A stretch of DNA of 64,000 nt from assembly GCA_019637115.1 (NCBI GenBank), contig JAHBWH010000007.1, positions 33,573 to 97,572 on the forward strand, given 5' to 3'. Shown here piece after piece: positions 7,281 through 16,076 of the stretch. Each line of letters starts with the position of its first letter. Position 1 is the stretch's first letter. A program made the position numbers and the translations under genes. The notes under the pieces were generated by a model, which was not told where the DNA came from, ran no database searches, and saw nothing but the letters and a program-made list of their open reading frames with translations. The stretch is from Myxococcales bacterium (lineage in GTDB: Bacteria; Myxococcota_A; Polyangia; Polyangiales; Houyiibacteriaceae).

Positions 7281-8753
7281 GTGACCGCCTCGTCGCCGTT
7301 CCTCGCGCTCGATCGCAGCCGTTGGGTCGCCTCGAACGACCTCGCGTTCGCGATCCGCGACGGCTTCCCGGTCACAGAGGGGCACACGCTCGTCATCACG
7401 AGGCGCGTCGTGGCGACCTTTTTCGACGCCACGCCCGAGGAGCAGCGCGCCGTGCTCGAGCTCGTCGAAGTGGTGAAGCGAGAGCTCGACGAGCTTTCGG
7501 CCCGACGGGTACAACGTGGGGTTCAACGCGGGGGAGGCGGCCGGGCAGACGGTGATGCATCTGCACGTGCACGTCATCCCGCGCTACCGCGGGGACATGG
7601 ACGACCCGCGCGGCGGGGTGCGGCACGTCATCCCGCACAAGGGGAACTACAAGCGGCTCGTGCGCTCGCTCGCCGTTGGGGGCGATGCGGATCCGCTGCT
7701 CAGCCATCTGCTTCCGCTCTTCCATCGCGCGGAGCAGGTGGCCGTCGTCGCGGCGTTCGTGCAGCAGAGCGGGCTCGACCGGCTGCGCGACGCGGTCGAT
7801 CGCGCCGTGGCGCGCGGCGCCTCGGTTCGGATCCTCACAGGCGACTACCTCAACATCACGCAGGCGGCCGCGCTCGAGGATCTGGTGGACTGGGCCGCGG
7901 CGTCGGCGGTGGACGACCCTCCCCCCAGCCTCGAGCGATCGGGCGAGGGCGAGGGCGAGCGCGGTTCGCTCGAGGCGCGCATCATCGAGGTCGCGAGGCT
8001 GGCGGGTCCGCCGCGCGCGTTCCATCCGAAGTCGTGGCGCTTCGAGTCGGCGTCGATGGGCGCGCTCTTCGTGGGCAGCAGCAACATCTCGCGATCGGCG
8101 CTCGAGACGGGTGTGGAGTGGAACCTCCGCGTGGATCGCGACGGAGACGCGGGCGCGTTCGCGACGGCGGTCGCCGAGTTCGAGAGGCTGTGGGCGCAGG
8201 CGCGCGTGCTCGACGCGGCCTGGGTCGCCGACTACGCGCGGCGCGCGCGCTCGTCGCCGCTCGCGCTTCCGCCGGGCGAGGAGCTCGCCGACCCGCTCGC
8301 CTCTCCTCCCGAGCCTCACGCGGTGCAGCGCGCGGCGCTCACCGAGCTCGCGCGGGCGCGCGAGCGCGGGCAGCGGCGCTCCCTGGCGGTGCTCGCGACC
8401 GGGCTCGGCAAGACGTGGCTGGCGGCGTTCGACGTCGCCGCCTTCGCGGAGGAGACGCGGCGGCTGCCGCGGGTGCTGTTCCTCGCGCACCGGCGCGAGA
8501 TCCTCGCGCAGGCCGCGCGCACGTTCAGGACGATGCTGCGGCCCCACGCGCCGAGGGTCTCGTGGTTCGTGGGGCCGGGCGGCTCCCTCGACGGCGACCT
8601 GGTCTTCGCGTCGGTGCAGAAGCTCGCCCGTCGCGACGCGCTCTCGTCGCTCGACCCGCGGGCGTTCGACTACGTGATCGTCGACGAGGTGCACCACGCG
8701 ACGGGCTCGACCGACACGCCGGAGATGGCGAACGCCAAGGGGAGCGCGTCGTA
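7281..8753 (+). pseudogene. HIT-PLD-superfamily 2 helicase protein, frameshifted and truncated
   Basis: The first frame gives a HIT N-terminus (SNDLAFAIRDGFPVTEGHTL). Near 7496 one base is lost and the rest continues in another frame with the HIT triad HLHVHVIP, a phospholipase D-like half-site (FHPKSWRFES, GSSNISRSAL), then helicase motif I (LATGLGKTWLAA), motif Ia (LFLAHRREIL) and motif II (VIVDEVHH). It stops just after motif II, where normal family members continue with the second RecA domain. HIT-PLD-DEAD proteins are large (about 1000 aa) putative defence helicases. This copy keeps roughly half and must be inactive. Confidence 0.83.
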
Positions 8754-8857
8754 GAACGCGCGACGCTGAGCCGTCGGGGCCTCGTTGGTGTTCGCCCAGT
8801 TCGTGACCTCGGGCAGTGTCGCCACGCCCCCTCGGGGTCTTCGTGGACGAAGCTCAT
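8700..8857 (-). pseudogene. AbiEii-type toxin with internal deletion
   Basis: The ATG at 8857 overlaps the AbiEi-like antitoxin stop (ATGA), as expected of toxin after antitoxin. It begins MSFVHEDPEG and, after a frameshift, jumps directly to a central block, VATLPEVTNWANTNEAPTAQ and AFYDALPLAFAISGVSVEP. The catalytic KGG/SEDLDL segment is missing. The fragment ends against the truncated helicase at about 8700. The missing middle resembles the piece at 7095-7235, though the order on the DNA does not allow a simple insertion model. Confidence 0.7.
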
Positions 8858-9444
8858 GCGGCGCTCGCCTCCGTCTCGTGGAGCGCCCCCTCGACGAGGG
8901 CGAGCGTCGCCTTGGTGCCATAGGTCTCCGCCATCTCCCGCAAGCGCTCCCGATCCCAGCGATCGAGCCGCAGCGTGGCCACGAGCCCCTCGCGCAGCTC
9001 GCTCAGCGCGACGCCCGCCATGTCGTGGTGCTGGAGCAGGTCGACCACGAACCACTCCGGGGTGGGCTCCCGCGGGAAGTACACGCGACGCAGCAGAAAG
9101 CGCCGACCGCCCAGCTGGAACTCGCCGCTACGCCGTGTGTTGTATACGAGCGTGACCGCGAACATCGCCGTCGAGCCGAGACCCAGGGCGTTCCAGTACG
9201 GCGGACCTGTGACGAGGAAGGGTTCTCCTCCCAGGAAGGCCCGCAGCAGCTCCTCGCTTGGCGGAGGCGCGGGGCCGAAGCGCGTCGGGATCGGCGCGTA
9301 GTAGAGCCCGTGCGCGGCCGCCCGCAGCTTGCCCTCGTCCACGAGCCGCCGCGCGAGCCGCGTGGGGTTCGCGCTCCATCGACGCAGGTCCCGGGTGCGG
9401 TACGCGCGGCCGGGCTCTAGCTGGGGTTGTGCGGCGGTGCTCAT
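8854..9444 (-). CDS. AbiEi-like (DUF6088-type) antitoxin, toxin broken
   Basis: 196 aa from the ATG at 9444; an in-frame GTG at 9486 is an alternative start. It has an N-terminal winged-helix region (YRTRDLRRWSANPTRLARRL, VDEGKLRAAAHGLYYAP) and then the AbiEi-type C-terminal domain (PFLVTGPPYWNALGLGST, EFQLGGRRFLLRR, EWFVVDLLQH). The family acts as transcriptional repressor and antitoxin to AbiEii nucleotidyltransferases. The reading frame is complete, but its partner toxin next door is deleted internally, so it may persist as an orphan repressor or anti-addiction gene. Confidence 0.8.
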   Translation of the reverse strand: MSTAAQPQLEPGRAYRTRDLRRWSANPTRLARRLVDEGKLRAAAHGLYYAPIPTRFGPAPPPSEELLRAFLGGEPFLVTGPPYWNALGLGSTAMFAVTLVYNTRRSGEFQLGGRRFLLRRVYFPREPTPEWFVVDLLQHHDMAGVALSELREGLVATLRLDRWDRERLREMAETYGTKATLALVEGALHETEASAA

Positions 9445-9664
9445 GGCTGACTCTGGAAGAAACTTACCGTAGAAAACATACCGCACCTGCCGCCACGCGG
9501 GGAGCAGCGATGCCCCCGCTGCTCCCCCGCTGCTGAGAACGAGGTCCGTGTCTCTCGATTTTGTCGAGCGCTAGTAACGTACGCTTGACTTGCGGAAGGC
9601 GTTGGTAAAGAATTCGTTCCTAGTCGCTGCCATTGGGCACGCGACCTTTACCAGCGAGCGGATC

Positions 9665-10843
9665 ATGTCGAAGCGAGAGACAGGGCGATACGAGAGCACC
9701 TCGGCGGGCGGCGAGCAGGTCCGGGCCTTTGTGCCCCACACGCTGCCTCCTACCGGCCCGCCCGTCCTCATCGAGGGTGAGCTGGCGGAGCGGGTGCGCG
9801 CCGCGGAGCAGGCGCTCGTACGCCTCGAGCTGGCTGGCGAGATGGTTCCTTCGCTCGACTGGTTCGTCTACGCGTTCGTGCGCAAGGAGGCGGTGCTCTC
9901 GTCCCAGATCGAGGGCACGCAGGCAACACTCATGGACCTCCTCAACTACGAGGCAGAGCACGACGCGGCCCCGCCAAACGCGGACGTCGAGGAGGTCTGC
10001 AACTACCTCGACGCGCTGACCTTCGCTCGCGAGCAGCTCGCCGACCCATCGGGGCTGTCGCTCTCGATGCGGCTGCTCAATGAGACTCACCGGCTCTTGC
10101 TCCGAGGGGTCCGCGGCGAGAACAAGCAGCCCGGCGAGGTACGCCGCAGCCAGAACTGGATCGGAGGCAGCCGCCCCGGCAACGCCGCCTACGTGCCCCC
10201 GCCCCCCAACGCGCTGTCCGACGTGCTCTCGGCGTTCGAGCGCTACATCCACGCTGACGACGAGCTCCCGCCGGTGGTACGCGCGGGACTGCTCCATGTG
10301 CAGTTCGAGACCATCCACCCTTACCTCGACGGCAACGGCCGCATCGGTCGCTTGCTCGTCACGCTGCTGCTCGAGCACTGGCGCCTGCTCACACGCCCGC
10401 TGCTCTACCTCAGCCTCTTCTTCAAGCGCCACCGACAGGAATACTACCGCCGCCTCAACGCGGTGCGCGTCGACGGCGACTGGGAGGCGTGGCTGGACTT
10501 CTTCCTCGACGGCGTGGCGACCATCGCCGACGAGGCCGTCGCCACTTCGCGCGACCTCTTCACCCTGGTGACCGCCGACCGGCAGCGCGTCATCCACCAC
10601 ACCGGCGTCAACCTCCTCGCCGTGCAGCTCTTCGAGCGCCTGCCGAGCCGGCCCATCGTCACCGCGCCCTGGGTCGTCGAGGCGCTGTCGACGACGAAGC
10701 CCACCGCGGGCCGCGCCATCGAGGCGCTCGAGGCCGCCGGCGTCCTGGTGGAGACCACGGGCAAGAAGCGCGACCGCGTCTACGCGTACCAGTCCTACCT
10801 CGACCGGCTGCGCGCTGGGACCGAGCTCGGCGACGAAGGCTGA
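9665..10843 (+). CDS. Fic-family protein (putative AMP transferase) with its own inhibitory helix
   Basis: 392 aa, ATG at 9665 (a longer frame to 9590 adds 25 residues). The Fic core motif HPYLDGNGRIGR near residue 222 has the catalytic His and the GNGR phosphate-binding loop. An inhibitory motif of the (S/T)xxxE(G/N) type, SSQIEG, lies near residue 82 on the N-terminal side, which defines a class II, self-inhibited Fic. The C-terminal 100 residues form a winged-helix domain (LSTTKPTAGRAIEALEAAGV). Predicted to AMPylate or otherwise modify a protein. It is a single gene with no linked antitoxin, and convergent with the AbiEi/DUF1016 pair. Confidence 0.92.
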   Translation: MSKRETGRYESTSAGGEQVRAFVPHTLPPTGPPVLIEGELAERVRAAEQALVRLELAGEMVPSLDWFVYAFVRKEAVLSSQIEGTQATLMDLLNYEAEHDAAPPNADVEEVCNYLDALTFAREQLADPSGLSLSMRLLNETHRLLLRGVRGENKQPGEVRRSQNWIGGSRPGNAAYVPPPPNALSDVLSAFERYIHADDELPPVVRAGLLHVQFETIHPYLDGNGRIGRLLVTLLLEHWRLLTRPLLYLSLFFKRHRQEYYRRLNAVRVDGDWEAWLDFFLDGVATIADEAVATSRDLFTLVTADRQRVIHHTGVNLLAVQLFERLPSRPIVTAPWVVEALSTTKPTAGRAIEALEAAGVLVETTGKKRDRVYAYQSYLDRLRAGTELGDEG

Positions 10844-10949
10844 CCTCCAACCTCTGCGCACGGAACCCTCAGCGAGGCTTTAGTTTCGTGCGTCCCGAAC
10901 TCACCCCTTGTGGCGAAGCGGATGGCCGCCTTGGATCGGAAAGTGGCCA

Positions 10950-11042
10950 TGAATCTCGTGGGGTTGCGAGCGACGCGGGGGCTCCAGAGCACTTCGTGTG
11001 AACCAGCTCCGTGTCCAAGAGCCGAGGCGCTGCGACGAAGCC
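10950..11042 (+). repeat. Dispersed repeat, copy 1
   Basis: About 93 bp, similar in the same orientation to 16286-16378. In the best 56-bp core (10987-11042 versus 16323-16378) I count 43 identities without gaps, including TCGTGTGAA and AGAGCCGAG. It lies in the non-coding gap downstream of the orphan AbiEi stop. Confidence 0.6.
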
Positions 11043-11058
11043 AGACGCGCTGGGCGTC

Positions 11059-11649
11059 TCATCGGTGTTCGGCGCTTTGGGTCTCGCGCAGCCGCGCTTC
11101 GAGCTGGTCGGCCTCGTCCCCGTCGAGGAGGCCGCGGCGTCGGGCATCGGCGAGGGCTCGCTCGATGTGCTCCGGGGAGAGGTGGGCGTCGATGACGTCG
11201 CGGATGGCCCGCGCCGGCTTCGTGATCGGGACCGGACCGAGCCAGGTGCGCTCTGCGTCTGGGACGTGCCCGTGGTGGAGTACCAGGCCCTCGGGCACGC
11301 GGAGCCTTCGCCCTCGCCATTCCTCGGGGACCGTGAGGTGTACGTGCTTCGGCAGGACGTCCGACAGGTCGTGGTAGCAGAGCGCGGTCTCGTGTGAGAA
11401 CACGCCGGCCTGCCCGGCCCAGAGCCAGCACTCGACGAGGTGCTCGTCGTCGCTCATCGGGAAGTGGACCAGGCGGTAGACGCCGCGGCGGACGCGGCGG
11501 ATGCGACCGGCCTTGAGGTGCTTGTAGAGCAGCTGTGGCGAGTAGCCGGCCTCCGCCGCTTGCACGGTGGTGAAGTAGCCGGCCTGAAGCTCGGCCGTGG
11601 CGTAGAGCGCATCCCAGCTGGGCGAGGTGGCATCGGGCATCGGGCTCAC
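11059..11649 (-). CDS. Orphan AbiEi-family antitoxin coupled to a DUF1016 nuclease
   Basis: 196 aa. The GTG at 11649 overlaps the DUF1016 stop (GTGA); an ATG nine bases in is also possible. It has an N-terminal winged helix (GYFTTVQAAEAGYSPQLLYK, HLKAGRIRRVRRGVYRL) and the AbiEi C-terminal domain (ALCYHDLSDVLP, VHLTVPEEWRGRRL, ARAIRDVIDAHLSPEHIERA). No AbiEii toxin follows; the downstream gap holds only a repeat. It is the intact relative of the nonsense-mutated copy at 5040-5487. It may regulate the operon it shares with the nuclease, or shield the cell from AbiEii toxins elsewhere. Confidence 0.88.
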   Translation of the reverse strand: MSPMPDATSPSWDALYATAELQAGYFTTVQAAEAGYSPQLLYKHLKAGRIRRVRRGVYRLVHFPMSDDEHLVECWLWAGQAGVFSHETALCYHDLSDVLPKHVHLTVPEEWRGRRLRVPEGLVLHHGHVPDAERTWLGPVPITKPARAIRDVIDAHLSPEHIERALADARRRGLLDGDEADQLEARLRETQSAEHR

Positions 11650-12710
11650 CCGTCGGCGTCGGGGAGGGCCAGAGACTCACCGGCCAGCGCGCGGGCGCGG
11701 GCGTGCTCGATGCTCTCGAGCAGCTTGCGCTCGAGGAGCTCCCGCGGCGGCAGCTCGGTCAGGTAGCTGGCGACGCGCACGGAGCCCTCGGTGAGCTCGA
11801 GGAGCTCGATCTGCTCCTCGTTCTTGTCGGCGCAGAGGATGAGCCCCAGCGGCGGGTTCTCGTCCGGCTGGCGCTCGTGCTTGTCGAGCCAGCGCAGGTA
11901 GAGCTCCATCTGCCCCTTGTCGCGGGCGTCGAAGCGGCCAAGCTTCAGCTCGATGGCGACCAGGGCTCGCAGGGGGCGGTGGAAGAAGAGCAGGTCCAGG
12001 TAGTAGTCGTCCGCCCCGATGGACATCCGCTTCTGGCGGGCGATGAAGCTGAACCCCTGGCCGAGCTCGAGCAGAAACGCCTCCAGCTCCCGCAGGATCG
12101 CGGCCTCGAGCTCGGCCTCGCTGAAGTCCGAGGGCAGCCCGAGGAAGTCGAGCACGTAGGGGTCACGAAAGACGAGGTCCGGGGAGATCCGATCCTCGTC
12201 TCGCAGGGCCTCGAGCGCGCTCTCGACGACGGCGTGCGGGCGCTTGGCGATCGCGGTCCGCTCGAAGAGCAGCCCGTCCATCTTGCTCTTGAGGGTGCGG
12301 GTGCTCCACCGCTCGACACGGCAGAGCTCGGTGTAGAACCGCCGCTTGAGCGGGTCGTCGATGGCGATGAGCTCGCGGAAGTGGGTCCAGCTCAATTGTC
12401 CACGCAGTGCGTGCACAATCTCCGTGTCCGGAAATCGCTCCACAAAGTTCATCATGTTGTAGAGGTTGCTTCGGCTGAACCCGCGGCCGAACTCGGCCGT
12501 CAGCGCCTTGGCGACCTCGGCGACGACCTCCTCCCCGTAGGCGGCGCGCTCGTCTCCGAGCACCTCCTCGCGGAGCCGCTTGCCGACCTGCCAGTAGAGG
12601 GCGACCAGCTCGCTGTTCACGGTCTGCGCGACGCGGCCGCGGGTTGCCTCGATCAGAGACCGCAGCTCTTCGACGACGGCGTCGGAAGACGGGACGAGCT
12701 TGTCGGTCAT
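11646..12710 (-). CDS. DUF1016 / YhcG-type PD-(D/E)XK nuclease
   Basis: 354 aa, ATG at 12710. The N-terminal DUF1016 half (ALYWQVGKRLREEVLG, FGRGFSRSNLYNMMNF, LSWTHFRELIAIDDPLKRRF) is typically DNA-binding. The C-terminal nuclease domain has the PD-(D/E)XK residues in DDYYLDLLFFHRPLRALVAI, followed directly by ELK. Family members such as YhcG/RpnC-like proteins are about 350 aa, so this is full length. It is first in a two-gene unit with AbiEi. A perfect palindrome at 12758-12772 marks the likely control site. Confidence 0.9.
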   Translation of the reverse strand: MTDKLVPSSDAVVEELRSLIEATRGRVAQTVNSELVALYWQVGKRLREEVLGDERAAYGEEVVAEVAKALTAEFGRGFSRSNLYNMMNFVERFPDTEIVHALRGQLSWTHFRELIAIDDPLKRRFYTELCRVERWSTRTLKSKMDGLLFERTAIAKRPHAVVESALEALRDEDRISPDLVFRDPYVLDFLGLPSDFSEAELEAAILRELEAFLLELGQGFSFIARQKRMSIGADDYYLDLLFFHRPLRALVAIELKLGRFDARDKGQMELYLRWLDKHERQPDENPPLGLILCADKNEEQIELLELTEGSVRVASYLTELPPRELLERKLLESIEHARARALAGESLALPDADG

Positions 12711-12757
12711 GGGTGCTCCGAGAATGAGCCGGAAGGAACGTCCGGCGCGACTCAATG

Positions 12758-12772
12758 TAAACCTACGGTTTA
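12758..12772 (-). promoter_or_regulatory. Palindrome upstream of the DUF1016-AbiEi operon
   Basis: Perfect dyad TAAACC-TAC-GGTTTA, AT-rich against the GC-rich surroundings, 48 bp upstream of the DUF1016 start. AbiEi antitoxins autoregulate through inverted repeats in their promoters, so this is a plausible binding site for the operon's AbiEi. The divergent AbiEi gene at 12882 could also be controlled from it. Confidence 0.5.
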
Positions 12773-12881
12773 GTTTTGCGCAAGTGTCCAAAGTCGGTCC
12801 GATGTCCCAGCCGGTGCAGGAGTCGGCTCTACTCCGCTGAGGGCGTGGGCCTGGGGCTACGCCCAAGAATACCCACGAGGC

Positions 12882-13604
12882 GTGTCCCAGCGAGGAGATC
12901 GACTGGCTCTACTTCTTGCCATCAAGATGACGCTCTACCGGTTGAAGCAGAGCGGCGCCATCGTCACGCCGAGGCGGGACTTCTTCGTCGTGGTGCCGAG
13001 GGAGTACCGCGCGGCCGGCTGCCCGCCGGCGAGCTGGTTCATCGACGACCTCATGCGTCACATGGGGCGGCGCTACTACGTCGGGCTGCTCACGGCGGCC
13101 GCGCTCCACGGGGCGGGGCATCAGCAGCCCATGGCCTTCCAGGTGATCGTGGACTCGGCCAAGCGCGACATCGAGGTGGGGCGCGTCCGCATCGACTTCC
13201 ACATGAGCAGCGTCTTCGATGGCGCGGCCACACAGCCCATGCAGACCGAGACCGGCACGATGCAGGTCGCGACGCCCGAGACGACCGCCTTTGATCTCGT
13301 GCGCTTCCCGGCCGCAGCGGGGTACTGGAGCAAGATCGCGACCGTCCTCTCGGAGCTGGCGGAGAAGCTCGACCCCGAGGCGCTCGCCGCCGGCACCGCG
13401 CGCATGGCTCGGACGGACGTGCAGCGCCTCGGCTGGCTCCTCGACTGCGTGGAGCAGCCGGACCTCGCGGGCGCCCTCGCCGCCGCGGTTGAGGGCAAGC
13501 GCCTGCTGCCGACCCCGCTCACGGGGGCCCGCGAGTCGGCGGGCGCTCCCCTCGACCCCCGCTGGCACGTGCTGGTCAACGACGACGTGGAGCCCGACCT
13601 GTGA
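12882..13604 (+). CDS. AbiEi-family antitoxin of a type IV TA pair
   Basis: 240 aa from GTG 12882. The HTH is shorter than usual: the clear similarity starts at MTLYRLKQSGAIVTPRRDFF, so the first helices of the winged helix may be missing and the true start is uncertain. The remainder is typical (VVVPREYRAAGCPPASWFID, YYVGLLTAAALHGAGHQQP, FQVIVD, and a TPETTAFDLVRF block). Its stop overlaps the GTG of the toxin gene (GTGA). As toxin repressor/antitoxin it would bind its promoter near 12758-12880. The partner toxin is truncated. Confidence 0.85.
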   Translation: MSQRGDRLALLLAIKMTLYRLKQSGAIVTPRRDFFVVVPREYRAAGCPPASWFIDDLMRHMGRRYYVGLLTAAALHGAGHQQPMAFQVIVDSAKRDIEVGRVRIDFHMSSVFDGAATQPMQTETGTMQVATPETTAFDLVRFPAAAGYWSKIATVLSELAEKLDPEALAAGTARMARTDVQRLGWLLDCVEQPDLAGALAAAVEGKRLLPTPLTGARESAGAPLDPRWHVLVNDDVEPDL

Positions 13605-14023
13605 TCCCGAGAGCGAGCATCACCGCGTGGCGCAAGGCCGCGCCCTGGCCCGACAACACGCAGGTGGAGCAGGACCTCGTGCTCTCCCGCGCGCTCGTCG
13701 AGCTCTTCCGCCGCCCCGCGTTCGCCGAGGGCGCCGTGTTCCGCGGCGGAACGGCGCTGCACAAGCTCTTCTTCGATCCGCCCGGTCGCTACTCCGAAGA
13801 CATCGATCTGGTGCAGCGCACGGCGGGGCCGATCGGCCCGCTCGTCGACGAGATCCGCGCCCCCCTCGACCCCTGGCTCGGCAAGCCGAAGTGGAAGGCC
13901 GGCCAGGGCCGCTTCACTCTGTACTACCGCTTCGACACGACCTTCACGCCCGTCGTGCAGATGCGCGTGAAGATCGAGATCAACACGCGCGAGCACGGCT
14001 GGTGGCCCCTCTGCGCCAGGTAG
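13601..14023 (+). pseudogene. AbiEii nucleotidyltransferase toxin, 3'-truncated
   Basis: 140 residues against a usual 270-300. The catalytic start is intact: FRGGTALHKLFFDPPGRYSE, followed by DIDLVQR, holding the GG motif and DxD of the nucleotidyltransferase fold. Homology stops at KIEINTREHGWWPL, and the last few residues derive from the abutting minus-strand nuclease gene. The C-terminal half, needed for substrate binding, is gone. Normal AbiEii toxins act by NTP-dependent modification, for example of tRNA; this product is expected to be inactive. Confidence 0.82.
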
Positions 14024-14577
14024 CGTGAGGAAGGCGAGCACCGTGGCCCGGCCGCCCGCGCGCGCATCCAGTGCGGTCGGGTACCGCTGGCGCTGAGACG
14101 GCCCTTCGGCGGCGTCGACCTTCACCTCGATGAACGCCAGCAGCGAGGGGCTCTCGACCTGGAGGTCGACACGTCCGCCGGGATCACGACTTCAGTCGAC
14201 ACGACTGCGGCAGAGACGCTGTCGTCATCGGCTGCTTCAGCCGGAGCATCGATCATGGCGAGCATCTCGCCAAGGAGAGGTTCGGCCAGCCCAGGGACTC
14301 GACGGCGGTCCATGAAGTAGCCGAGCACGCGAGAATGAGCAGGCTCATAGCGCAGCTCGCCAAGCGGTGAGAGTAGGTCGGGCGAGACTTCGAGCGCGCG
14401 CAATGCTGCGCGCTGATCACGGTCGAGCCCGCGTAGTCGCTGGACGTTCGCCCCCAACAAGCGACGACGGAGGCCCTCCGGTCTCGCCATCACGAGGTGC
14501 CGTAACAGGTTCAGGTCCTCGGCTCCGATGGGGGCCGGAGCCTGTACGTTCTGGGCGCGCTGCGCGAGCTGGCGCAA
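14016..14577 (-). pseudogene. PD-(D/E)XK nuclease-like gene, frameshifted and 3'-truncated
   Basis: The first frame reads LRALEVSPDLLSPLGELRYE, HSRVLGYFMDRRRVPGLAEP and STEVVIP. At about 14180 one G appears missing (CCGGCGG where CCGGGCGG would keep frame). The protein then continues in a second frame as GRVDLQVESPSLLAFIEVKV, the D...ExK of a PD-(D/E)XK fold, and KVDAAEGPSQRQRYPTALDA. It ends at about 14016 where the AbiEii gene also ends, so both were cut by one event. Upstream (to 14698) another frame shows LAYYRRLAELWAAGR and may hold the original start. Confidence 0.68.
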
Positions 14578-14738
14578 ATAGTCGATGAAGCATCGACGCA
14601 GGCGGACGCCCCGCCGCCCAGAGTTCAGCGAGGCGCCGGTAGTACGCGAGGCGCGGTGTCGGCTCAGGGACGACGGGCAGGACCATCGTGTTTATCATCG
14701 CGCGTTCGTTTCCGGCAGTCGACGCTCGTGTCCGTGCG

Positions 14739-15662
14739 CTACGCCGGTGCGCTGGTCGTGATGGTCGGGACCCAGATCGCGCCTTCCCATTCTTTCACGA
14801 GCTGCTCTTGCCACGTCGGGTCGGGCGCGAGGACCGGGCGGCAGCCGTTCTCCGCGTGGAGGATGGCCGTGCAGAGCGCGACGAAGGCGTCGGCCACGTC
14901 GTAGTCGGGCGTCTTCGTGGTACCCGAGCTGTAGCGGCACGCGAGGGCGACGAGCCGAAGATCGACGTCGAGCTTGATGCCAGCGGCGGTGCACGCGGCG
15001 ATGCCGAGACGCACTGCTTCGTCGGGCCTCGACTTGTAGCTCGCGAGCCCCATCGTGCGCAGCGTCGCGCCCGGGTAGACCTCGATGATCTCGCCAGCGC
15101 CGCGACCGCCCGGAAACGGCAGCACGCGGTAGTGGTGCGACTCCCACAGCTTCGAGAGCAGCGCGTTCCCGAGGAGCGTCATCTGGAACGTCGCCTGGAA
15201 CTTGTCCTTGAGCGGCGGCTGCCCACCGGCGGCGATGTCCGTCGCGCGCCTCGTCCAGAGCCGCGCGCGCTCGCCGCGGTCGCGCCACGGGGCGAAGGGC
15301 GCGAAGTCGAGCGGGTCGCTGAGCGGGAGGCGCTGCGCGATCCACCAGTTGAAGGAGCGCCAGCCGAGGAACGCGCCGTCCTTGTAGCCGACGTCGACGG
15401 CGAACTTTAGGTCGCGCAGGAGCCGGTGCGGGACGCAGAACGGGAAGTCGAACCCGACGACGCGGGCCGGTCGGGCCGTGAGCTCGTCGACGAGCTCCTT
15501 CGCGGTCCAGCCCGGAGGGTCGTTCGCGAGGAGCCGTGTGTTCATCCCGGTCGCGTCGACGCGGTAGGAGTGCCATCCCGTCGAGTGCGCGGCGATGGCG
15601 ATGATCTTCCGCCGCTGGTCGCGCGCCCGCTGCGGCGCACCGAAGTCGACGCCGACGATCAT
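14739..15662 (-). CDS. DUF429 domain protein (predicted RNase H-fold nuclease)
   Basis: 307 aa, ATG at 15662. It begins MIVGVDFG, the first Asp of an RNase H-like active site, then RARVVGFDFPF near residue 67 and DYDVADAFVALCTA near 255, which supply further acidic residues. DUF429 proteins are predicted nucleases of the RNase H fold, often next to mobile or defence genes; the substrate is unknown. The length is typical. No overlapping partner gene, and the upstream region is a long non-coding stretch. Confidence 0.85.
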   Translation of the reverse strand: MIVGVDFGAPQRARDQRRKIIAIAAHSTGWHSYRVDATGMNTRLLANDPPGWTAKELVDELTARPARVVGFDFPFCVPHRLLRDLKFAVDVGYKDGAFLGWRSFNWWIAQRLPLSDPLDFAPFAPWRDRGERARLWTRRATDIAAGGQPPLKDKFQATFQMTLLGNALLSKLWESHHYRVLPFPGGRGAGEIIEVYPGATLRTMGLASYKSRPDEAVRLGIAACTAAGIKLDVDLRLVALACRYSSGTTKTPDYDVADAFVALCTAILHAENGCRPVLAPDPTWQEQLVKEWEGAIWVPTITTSAPA

Positions 15663-16008
15663 CTCGACCTCGGGTGCGCGGCGAAGGAGACCAACGGGAC
15701 CATGACGCTTCAGTTCCCGCCGCCGTGGTCCAGGGCGAATCGCGCGGCGAAGGCGGTCGCGCCTGCGCGCGCGGGGACCGGGACCGAGCGATCAACAGGC
15801 CCATCGCCGCCCCCGATTACGCCGACGAGCAAAGCTCGCGCGACCAGCTCTCCACGCGCGAGGGCGGGCACCGTTCGTCGCTACTCGCGAGCCATCGCCC
15901 CGATGATCAACGATGATCAACAGGCTCGGCCCCGTCGCGGGCGCCGAAGCTGCTAACCAACGGGGCCGACTGTTGATCGCCGGGTACGCAGTTAAACGCC
16001 TCTCGGCT

Positions 16009-16037
16009 TCTCTCTCCCCACCGGGACAGGAGAGAGA
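16009..16037. repeat. Inverted repeat, 9-bp arms
   Basis: TCTCTCTCC and GGAGAGAGA separated by 11 bases, in the non-coding stretch between the DUF429 gene and the defence operon. Could fold as a hairpin in RNA; there is no T-run beside it. Confidence 0.6.
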
Positions 16038-16076
16038 GCGGGAGAGCTGTCCCACGCGGCGCTCATCGAGCTCACT

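Noticed and set aside
9583..9608. TTGACT ... TAAAGA as promoter of the Fic gene
   Set aside because: Spacing is only about 15 bp and the second box is weak; not enough to list as a feature.
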